Positions 56,999-64,000 of a stretch of 64,000 nt of DNA are shown piece after piece. The notes beneath the pieces are model-generated. The model was not told the DNA's origin and did not search any database. It saw only the letters and a list, made by a program, of their open reading frames with translations. Origin of the DNA: Acheta domesticus. Its lineage: Eukaryota > Arthropoda > Insecta > Orthoptera > Gryllidae. Location: assembly GCA_031308135.1 (NCBI GenBank), contig JAHLJT010008446.1:166024241-166088240 (forward strand), in the 5' to 3' direction. Positions within the stretch are counted from its first letter, which is position 1; the number at the start of each line of letters is the position of its first letter. The translations under genes and the position numbers were made by a program.

Positions 56999-58339
56999 AA
57001 CACTGCTAGCGCCTAAACCATACGTACGATTTCTTCCAAAATGGATATTCCCTAGTCGATCTGATTCTAGTCAAAGCTTTGAGATTTTGAAAAAGATTCT
57101 TCAAAATTTGGAGGTACTTTACATGAAGCCCCCCGGGGATTTTCAAAATTTTCTCAAAAACGGCTCCAATTTTTTTCTTTAAATTTCATGTATGAATAAA
57201 GTAAAATACACTTATTAACATGGCATAGGTACGATTCTCACGAATAACTCTGAATTTTCGAAAATTGTGAAAGTTTCAATTTTATTCGGCGTCTTTCTCC
57301 AACTACAAAATTGAAGATAGAGATTTTTCTTCAAATAAAATTTGTTCTGCATATTGAGTTCTTACACAAAGGTCACGTAAATGTTTTTCAAAATTTCAGT
57401 AGTTTTCGTGCAATAGTGCCTGCAATATGTGCACTTTAAAAAAAAATTACAAAAACGGGATTTTCTCAAAAACGGCTCCAAATTTTTTCTTTGAACTTTT
57501 GGTAGGGATAGTGGTAAATATACTCAATCAGTTGCCATTAAAGCCATATTGCTCTATAGGTTGGTTTTTCCAAAAATTACAAAAATGTAAATTTTTTCTC
57601 ATGTTTCTCACGTCGATAATATTTACATTAGCGGCGATTTTTTCACATTATTATATTTACGATTACATGTGCTTTAAATAATGTCAAGTAACGTTTCTCG
57701 AAAACACAACCGTTTTCTGTGAAAGTAGCTCAAAATTTCGCATTTTCAGAAACGCTCAAACGCCATTTTCTCATATATGGCTACAAATTGTTTCTCCAAA
57801 CTTTTGTCACTGATAGTGCTAATTACACTCTTAAGTATGGCGTAAAGTTTATTTTGAGTGTTTTTTTTGGTTTATCAAAAATTACATAATTGTAATTGTT
57901 TTGAAAGATCTCTCACATCTTTAATATGCACATTATCAGCAATTTGTAAACATTATTATATTTGTGAGTGTAAGTGCTTCAATTAACTTCAAATAAAGTA
58001 TTTTGAAAACTCAAAAATTGTCTGCGAAAATAAGCTTCAAATTTCGCAATTTTAGTAGCGCTAAAACGACATTTTCTCTTAAACGGCACATAATTTTTAA
58101 AAGAAAATTGCTATTTATGACTAGGTTTTTGTTTTCTTTAATATTCTAAAATTAATATTTTCGTTCTACCAATAGGAAACCGAAATAATTAAGAAAATCC
58201 AAAAAACAAAATGTACTTTTGGCGGTGATAGATTGTAGCTGGCAAGAAAGAGTATGTGACAAATCCGAATAGCTAGCGACGACCCAAGGAAATAGAAAAC
58301 TAATACGGGAAAGTCTGTGCCATTCTGTAGCACCACTAG
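56710..58339 (+). mobile_element. Helentron-like non-autonomous element, copy C
   Basis: Full-length copy: starts ACTTTCCCGTATACGTACG, carries the longest (GTCY)n tract (about 56949-56996), and ends TACGGGAAAGTC, GTGC(9 nt)GCAC and CACTAG next to T. It lies inside the 52.58-58.69 kb hAT. Its right end is immediately followed by the inverted 5' end of another copy. Confidence 0.8.
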
Positions 58340-58343
58340 TTTC

Positions 58344-58459
58344 TTTTAACGGCCCGGCAATTAATTTTTTTCCGCCGAAATTGGCCATTTTTTCGCGCAG
58401 CATTACTTAACTTTCCCTATACTACGCATATACGTGTATACGCACGTATACGGGAAAGT
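58344..58459 (-). mobile_element. Helentron-like element, copy E: 5' end only
   Basis: Read on the minus strand from 58459 it matches the first 116 bases of copy C (ACTTTCCCGTATACGTGCG, ATGGCCAATTTCGGCGG, AATTGCCGGGCCGT) and then stops, four bases from the right end of copy C. Confidence 0.85.
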
Positions 58460-58698
58460 AAAAATGTATCGTTGAATTAACAGTTCGGACCGTTCAAGTA
58501 ACAATGCGGAATCTCATCGCTGTGTGCGACTAATATAATTAATAACATTCAATAATAATTAACAAAATTGAAAGCAATGTGTATAATTGCAGCACAATTA
58601 ATTGACTTAAAGCATATAAACGAATATTTTGATATTTATAATAGCGTCCAAATTTGCCCCCCCAATAAAAGATCTGAAATCCCGCCCCTGATCATTTC

Positions 58699-58889
58699 GT
58701 TGTGTTATTCCATAAAAATACCGATATAATACCTTTCAATGTAGGTATTTACCGGTACAGAGTCCGAGTAAGGTAAATTACCTCTAAAAAAAACGATATT
58801 TGAAGTCTTATACGGAAGGTATGTCCAATAAAGAGAGGAGTATAATAAAGGTAAGATATTTATATACCAATATATATGAGTAATCTCAA
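58699..58889. other. No gene recognised
   Basis: Short AT-rich spacer between the hAT element and Helentron-like copy D. Confidence 0.3.
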
Positions 58890-59691
58890 TAATATGAGTC
58901 ATCTCATTGGGTACATTTAGCACAATCCCTACCAAAAGTTTAAAGAAAAAAATTGTAGCCGTTTTTGAGAAAATCTTGTTTTTGTAATTTTTGAAAATTG
59001 CACATATTACACGCAATTTTGCGCGAAAAGTACTAACTTTTCAAACAAATGTATATGACCTTAAGAAAGAACTCACTATGAAGAAAAAATTATATTTGAA
59101 GGAAAAATCTCCATCTGCAATTTTGTAGTTGGAGGAAGACGTTGAATAAATTCAAAATTTTGCAATTTTCGAAAATTTAGAGTTAATCGTGAACAACGTA
59201 TCTATGTCACCTTAATAAGTGCATTTTACTCTGTTCTTACAAGAAATTTAAAGAAAAATTTGGAGCCGTTTTTGAGAAAAGTTTAAAAATGTCCGGGGAG
59301 CTTCATGTAAAGTACCCCAACATTTTATAGAATCTTTTTCAAAATCTCAAAGCTTTCACTCAAACCAGATCGTGCGGGGAATATCCATTCGAAGAAATCG
59401 TACGTATGGTTTAGGCGCTAGCAGTGTTCACAGATGGACAGACAAGACGGACGTTTTCCTTTCAATTGGTTTTTCGGTATCATGGACCTAGAAAACAGGG
59501 TTTCTGGTTACACAACGCGTTAGGGGATTTTTTTTCTTAATTTAGCAACTGGTTTTATCCACTTTTTCGTTTTCACGGCCCGGCAATTAATTTTTTTCCG
59601 CCGAAAATTGGCCAGCCTTTTCGCGCAGCATTACATAACTTTCCCTATACTACGTATATCACTCCGTGTACACGTACGTATAAGGGAAAGT
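58890..59691 (-). mobile_element. Helentron-like element, copy D: 5' half
   Basis: Read from 59691 leftward, ACTTTCCCTTATACGTACG, the GTATAGGGAAAGT partner, a GTCY-type tract (59431-59454) and the CAAAAACGGCTCCAA words follow the order of copies B and C. It is truncated at about 58890, at a point corresponding to about 57540 in copy C. The 3' hairpin is absent. Confidence 0.8.
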
Positions 59692-60638
59692 AAAAACTGA
59701 TAGTTCATATTTTCACTGTACAAAAGCTTCGCCTCGCGAATAACCAAAGGAAAGCCAACAGTACAAAATGGAAATACCTTGCTCGGATTCTGACTCACAT
59801 TTTGATTTTTTGATACTAAAAAGTTTCCCCAATTATTTTGTTCAACCAAACTGCGACTACTAATATAAAACGGAGAGTGTGAAAATTAAAAACCACAATC
59901 GTTTTTATTTGAGATTACAAACGCATTTGAAGTTTTAAAATTTACGCTTTTATTCTGTGAAAACTATTGAATTTGAGACATGTTATCTGTATGATTTTTG
60001 AGAGATCTCTACATATTATAAGTTTTTACGACACAGGGACACATTATATCTATATCTATATACACCCTTATCCCTCCACACACATACTCAAAACTGAAAA
60101 ACCGAGAGCGATCGAAACTAGTGCCAAAGTTTTTGCAAAATTAACCATAATTATTAATTCCAACTTGTCAGTTTTCTTTGATAGAACTGAGTATAAAATA
60201 ATAATGCAATAATTACTTTGAAACACTGACCTAAACATAATTTGAAAGCCAAAAATGTTGGAGTTTGAGGTCAAAGTATTTCATTCACACAATAATGCAT
60301 TTTGGCGGCTTTTTGAAAGTTGTAAATCGGTTGTACTCCTTTCTAGAAAGTATGTTTAGATAGCCGTAATAGAGATATTTATGTACACACACATACACAC
60401 ACGTCAACTAGGCATAAAGTTAGTACATTTTACGTTGATGTGAAAGAGTAATGTAAGAATGATATACCTTTAATTTTACCACTTATGCCTTCTTTATCCA
60501 ACCTATGGTTCTTAAAATTGAAGCCCACTTCAGTTTGGTTTCACTCCATATTTTTTGAGAAACCATTTCTTGCCACAGTCCTGGAATTAATTTCTTCCGC
60601 ATCGTTTCCTCTTTCTATCAGACCTATTCACCTCGTTG
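59692..60638. other. No gene recognised
   Basis: AT-rich. CA-type microsatellite near 60387-60403. A minus-strand frame at about 59790-59850 ends in a donor-like AAT|GTGAGT and could be a lost exon of the MULE-like gene, but I cannot support it. Confidence 0.3.
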
Positions 60639-61023
60639 TCAATAACTAAATTTAAAAACTTTGTTTTTTTGTTCATAAAAAGTAAATTTTATGACATCTA
60701 AGCGCTCTTGATCCAAAGAGGAACTGCTGAAATTAGGATCCGAATTGTCATTATTTGATATATCAGACTCTTCATTACAACTTGAAGAACACAACTGTTC
60801 TAAAATGATATTTGTCAGTATGTTATGAATATTGTTCCTGTTGTCACAGACATACGAATAGAGCGATAAAGCACTTTTTTTCATTCAACTCTTTTGCAAT
60901 ATTTGTCCAAATTTCATGATTTTTGGAAACAATTTTATTGCCGGGCAATAAAATGATACTTTTAATCTTCAGAATTGTTTCGTGAAGAATATCCAAGTTT
61001 ATTTTCACTGGTCGACCAGCCAT
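60639..61023 (-). pseudogene. MULE-like transposase gene, first coding exon
   Basis: From an ATG at 61023 the minus strand reads MAGRPVKINLDILHETILKI, KIVSKNHEIWTNIAKELN, then after a one-base shift in an A-run near 60884, KSALSLYSYVCDNRNNIHNI. A GRP..., KI...IW..IA..L, LY.YVC.NRN pattern begins the proteins of the same insect family whose core lies at 43.5-45.5 kb. An acidic Ser/Asn-rich tail follows. It has the same strand and the correct order relative to the exons at 49.9, 49.3 and 45.5 kb, so I infer one gene of about 17.5 kb, opened up by insertions. No promoter was identified. Confidence 0.55.
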
Positions 61024-61964
61024 GATTAACTTCCAAGATACGCAAATGTGTTTTTTTTACACAAAACACACACAATTGAATTTTAAAAAAAGGTTCCGAA
61101 GAAAAGAAAGAATTAAAAAACACAGAGTCACACTCATCAACTCATAAACGAGCAAATCACTCGAGAACAAACGGCGAAAACATCCTGTGAATAAATCAGA
61201 TCATTTTGCCCCGACATGGAGTACAGTCAGTACAGTTCTGCTAATCTGTCAAAAATTCACTACAATTTTAAATCACTATAATTTAGATAAATCGGAGTTA
61301 ACCGCGAAAATAACGAAAATCACTTCTTAAAAAAGTAGCTCTAGGAAGCAAAATGACCTTCAAATCAACAGTTATACGAATCAGTGCGTCTCAATCTTCG
61401 GACAGAGCACGACTAAACTGAAATATCAGCCCTAACTCATTTCTGCCCACTGTCGACATATGTTCAGTTGAAGTTTGGCAACGTTTGATTCGTCTTTCGT
61501 GAGAAAAGGGATTGTGCAGACCATCACATTGTCAAATGTGCGTCTTCTGACATTCAAGGTCGAGGTTCCGAGTAATTCTGTTGAATATCGTCTGTTACTC
61601 GGGCAGTTTTAGGAGACCTTTGCTAGCAACAGAATGGAGTCTTATCAAAACTAATATGCCTTCTCTACTGAAATTAAAAATTTTTAGATTTTTATATTTA
61701 ATTCTTTATTAAGATTCAAATCGACCATATTTGTAACATTTTTATTGAGCGATAATATTTTGATATCTAAACTACATAATGAAATTTAACGTCGACATAT
61801 GTCGACAACGAGCACGGAAGGTAGCAATTATATTTTAAGTCAATATTATTATTTTTTCAATATAGGCTAACTATTGCTGATTGCTGCCATCTTGGAGGAT
61901 GAGGATGCTATTTTAGACGCAAAAATTTACTTCGAGCCTCCTACAAATCCTTTACTCAGTGATC
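61024..61964. other. No gene recognised
   Basis: Possible 5' flank of the MULE-like gene. Contains a perfect 16-base palindrome GTCGACATATGTCGAC at about 61790-61805 and a related half (GTCGACATATGT) near 61453. Confidence 0.35.
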
Positions 61965-62020
61965 AGTGGCGTAGCCTGAGTTTTGGCTTAGGGTATGTAA
62001 CTCGAGAAATGAGAAAATAA
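61965..62020 (+). mobile_element. Possible hAT terminus (CAGTGGCGTAGCC)
   Basis: CAGTGGCGTAGCCTGAGTTT starts like several hAT elements and resembles the left end at 21874 (CAGTGGCGTGC). No matching right end or duplication is visible before 64000. Confidence 0.35.
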
Positions 62021-62462
62021 TTTAAAACTCCTAAATATTCCTCATTCCACAATACCATTTCTGTCATATTGGTGAATTACAGCACACAAATAATCTGTAT
62101 ATTTAAAATAAAAACTGATTCAGTAAAAGTAATAATGCCTCACGTACTTCATGTAGTTTACTGGTTGAAAGTTAGAAAAAGTTGACTGAAGTTCACGACA
62201 TAGATAAATAAAAATTAGTGTCCTCATACTTTAATAATAAGACCACTATCAAACCCAATGATTTTCAGAATTGTCCAATTCATATCATTTCGAACTCATT
62301 AGAATTGGCATAATTTATAAAATGGCAAGTAATGATCTATAAAAAAATATAATACGAAAGAGAAAATCAATCAATTTACAGACACGTAATGAAATGCAGA
62401 TGAAAGTTGTCCTTTGCTGCTTACTTCAAGGGTTTCATCCAGTATCGAGGAAACAAAAGAGC

Positions 62463-62510
62463 CATTCCACGTCAAATCGCACAAAAGAGACCAAAATTTG
62501 ACCTTCATAT
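62463..62510 (+). mobile_element. Possible end of a GGGTCATTCCAC-type DNA element
   Basis: GCCATTCCACGTCAAATCGC followed by ACAAAAGAGACCAAAATTTG resembles the right end of the 18.60-21.40 kb element in reverse (GGTCATTCCACGCAAAATCG, GACGAATTTG). Only this end lies in the window. Confidence 0.45.
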
Positions 62511-63418
62511 TTTTATTTATTTTCTAATTTTTTCTGTTTGTTATATGGATCAAATAAGTGAACACGTGTATTTTTATTTTTTCTAATTTTATTATTTTCG
62601 GAAATATTGTATAATGAAATTTGCTAAAAATGACGCGCATCACTAACTTAAAAATATCATACATTTGAATACACCAATTCTAGAAATTCCGTTCAAATTC
62701 TATTCGAAACTTAAAAACATCTTTAATTTTTGATATTTTGCAAAATATTTAATTTTTTAAATTTTCAATTTTTTTTTCAAAAACTGAAATTTTGAAAATT
62801 GAATATTTTTGTAAACTCGATTAGCTAAATTTTTTTAAAAAATATTTATAAACGCACTAGAGTATTGATAATAAGTCCAGAAAAAATCAAAGTGGGATCT
62901 CAGTACTTAAAAAAGATATTAATATTTTACGAACCAGTGTGTAACAGATTGCTGCAATAGACACGTTTTTTGCGTTACTGGTCGTCGGTTTCTTTGGATG
63001 AAGCAGTAATTTAAGTACTTCTTGAGGTGGTGAAACTTCATGATTGAATTTAAAAATAATAATATTTATGTGTATTAATATATATATAAATAATATTAAT
63101 ATATTTATAAATAATTAATAAATTTATAAGTAATTAAATGACGGATTCTTGACTCAGGTTTTGACTGACATTTTGAAATTTTCTGGTCCCTCACAACTCA
63201 CTTTAAATACAAGTACTTCCATACCATAGAATTCCTGAACTTTCGTCACAATGCACAGTTTTAATGCATAACCGAATTTACTTCAGTTCTGGACAAAATT
63301 CCATTTTCTTCAGCCAACGTTTTAGACACTTTTATCATGCGTTCGGTTGCTGCAAAAAGTCGTTTAATTTTATTGTATGTCCAAGTTTCAAAAATTGTCA
63401 AAATATAAATTTTCAACG
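62511..63418. other. No gene recognised
   Basis: Very AT-rich, with TAAATAATTAATAT-type runs at 63060-63140. Confidence 0.4.
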
Positions 63419-63850
63419 TCATGTCATCTGCTGAGTGAAAGTAATCGATAAGTTACTAAATAGTATCTTTGTCTGATTTTTCGATGGACGTCGAAGGATC
63501 TTTAATGTGAAAAAATGTATCTGTGTTGGCACTCTGTACTTTCTTAAATTTCTCATGGGGATGACATTTTGAAATTTTCTTTTCTTGGCGGGGGTTTCTC
63601 CTACTGCAGTTAAACTCATGTTTATCTTCTCTTTATTCATTTCGCAGACACTTGACGAACTATCTGAGGGGTTTAAATTGTCACTTCCTTGATTTCCAGT
63701 TTTTTCACTGGACGTTCCGCAACTTTCGTTAATGCCACGGGAGCCACTGATCTCTTCATTAAGAAAAGGCCGTTTTGGAAGCCGATTCCCTTTCTTCCGA
63801 AATGAATCACAAGTTCGCCAATCTAATGACTCCTGTAAATTCACCAGCAA
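63419..63850 (-). CDS. Unidentified open frame, 143 codons
   Basis: The protein is Ser/Asn-rich in the middle (SSEKTGNQGSDNLNPSDSSS) and basic in the second half (PAKKRKFQNV, MRNLRKYR), which could be a nuclear-localisation type stretch. I recognise no domain. The frame upstream of the first ATG remains open for a short distance (GDSPRRVNHDL...), so it may be an exon. It lies next to the transposon-like end at 62463 and could equally be part of that element. A host gene is not excluded. Confidence 0.3.
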   Translation of the reverse strand: MLVNLQESLDWRTCDSFRKKGNRLPKRPFLNEEISGSRGINESCGTSSEKTGNQGSDNLNPSDSSSSVCEMNKEKINMSLTAVGETPAKKRKFQNVIPMRNLRKYRVPTQIHFFTLKILRRPSKNQTKILFSNLSITFTQQMT

Positions 63851-64000
63851 ATCGTGGTTTACGCGTCTTGGAGATTTTCTTTTTTAAAAATCGTGATCAG
63901 AAAGTTTAAATGGATTGAAACATCTATCTCATACGCTGATCGCAACTCATGTTGCCCAATGTACACACGATTCACAGAACAAATACAAAGTACTAGCACT

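Larger units (their letters stand above)
52580..58690. mobile_element. Large hAT element without recognisable transposase
   Basis: The left end CAGAGGCGGGATTCGG and right end in reverse CAGGGGCGGGATTTCAG are inverted repeats. The 8-bp duplication ATCATTTC lies at 52572-52579 and 58691-58698. Inside are a long inverted repeat (52960-53968), a 40-bp minisatellite, a tRNA-like SINE relic, a tandem duplication and Helentron-like copies C and E. Without these cargo elements about 3 kb remain, in which I recognise no transposase motif. It sits between exons of the MULE-like gene. Another end of this family is at 36152-36291. Confidence 0.88.

Noticed and set aside
59631..59849. Extra exon of the MULE-like gene
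   Set aside because: Only a donor-like GTGAGT and weak text; the right half overlaps Helentron-like copy D.

Overview
The window reads as repeat-dominated, intron-bearing animal DNA. The best guess is an arthropod, probably an insect, because it combines R1-type, LOA/Jockey-type and R4/Dong-like LINEs, tRNA-derived SINEs of a kind I associate with insects, Tc1 and hAT DNA transposons, and an element with the layout of the INE-1/Helentron group. There are no bacterial-style operons, and no complete host gene is visible. Nearly every recognisable coding stretch is a transposon in some state of decay. The clearest host candidate is a last exon at 14386-14574 carrying a protein-kinase subdomain XI-like motif.

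Layout. 1-608: broken Tc1-like transposase (minus), cut by the window edge. 2.46-9.7 kb: decayed LINE fragments (a 3' RT piece, a jockey-like RT piece, an R1-like pol, all minus; then a LOA/Jockey-like element, plus). 10.0-13.96 kb: a scrap of SGNH hydrolase, a SINE-like tRNA relic and a 5'-truncated copy of LINE family A. 14.4 kb: kinase-like exon and poly(A) signal. 14.87-21.5 kb: a nest in which an old LINE-A copy is split by a SINE, the SINE is split by a second LINE (family B), and a DNA element with GGGTCATTCCAC ends and a 5-bp target duplication sits beside them. 21.87-30.75 kb: a complete hAT transposon (8-bp target duplication ATGTATTG) whose transposase is split by a 3.4-kb non-autonomous hAT (8-bp duplication TGTGGAAC), itself carrying a Helentron-like element, and again by a young LINE-A copy. 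30.8-32.1 kb: a pogo-like end, a LINE-A 3' fragment, an OposCharlie1-like hAT end and a foldback element. 32.25-36.3 kb: R4/Dong-like LINE with (TAA)n at both ends, next to a hAT terminus. 36.6-41 kb: family C jockey-like LINE containing a 1-kb long-armed foldback element. 42 kb: a SINE with a clear tRNA head. 43.5-61.0 kb: exons of a MULE-like transposase gene (minus) scattered over 17.5 kb and separated by a near-complete LINE-A copy, Helentron-like copies and a second large hAT (8-bp duplication ATCATTTC). 61-64 kb: AT-rich sequence with a few transposon ends.

The main story is nesting. Four DNA transposons are delimited here by target-site duplications read directly from the sequence, and the order of insertions can be reconstructed. 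The youngest events are two almost identical LINE-A insertions, one of which keeps an open 498-codon reverse transcriptase frame. Family names are from memory of conserved motifs; no database search was run.
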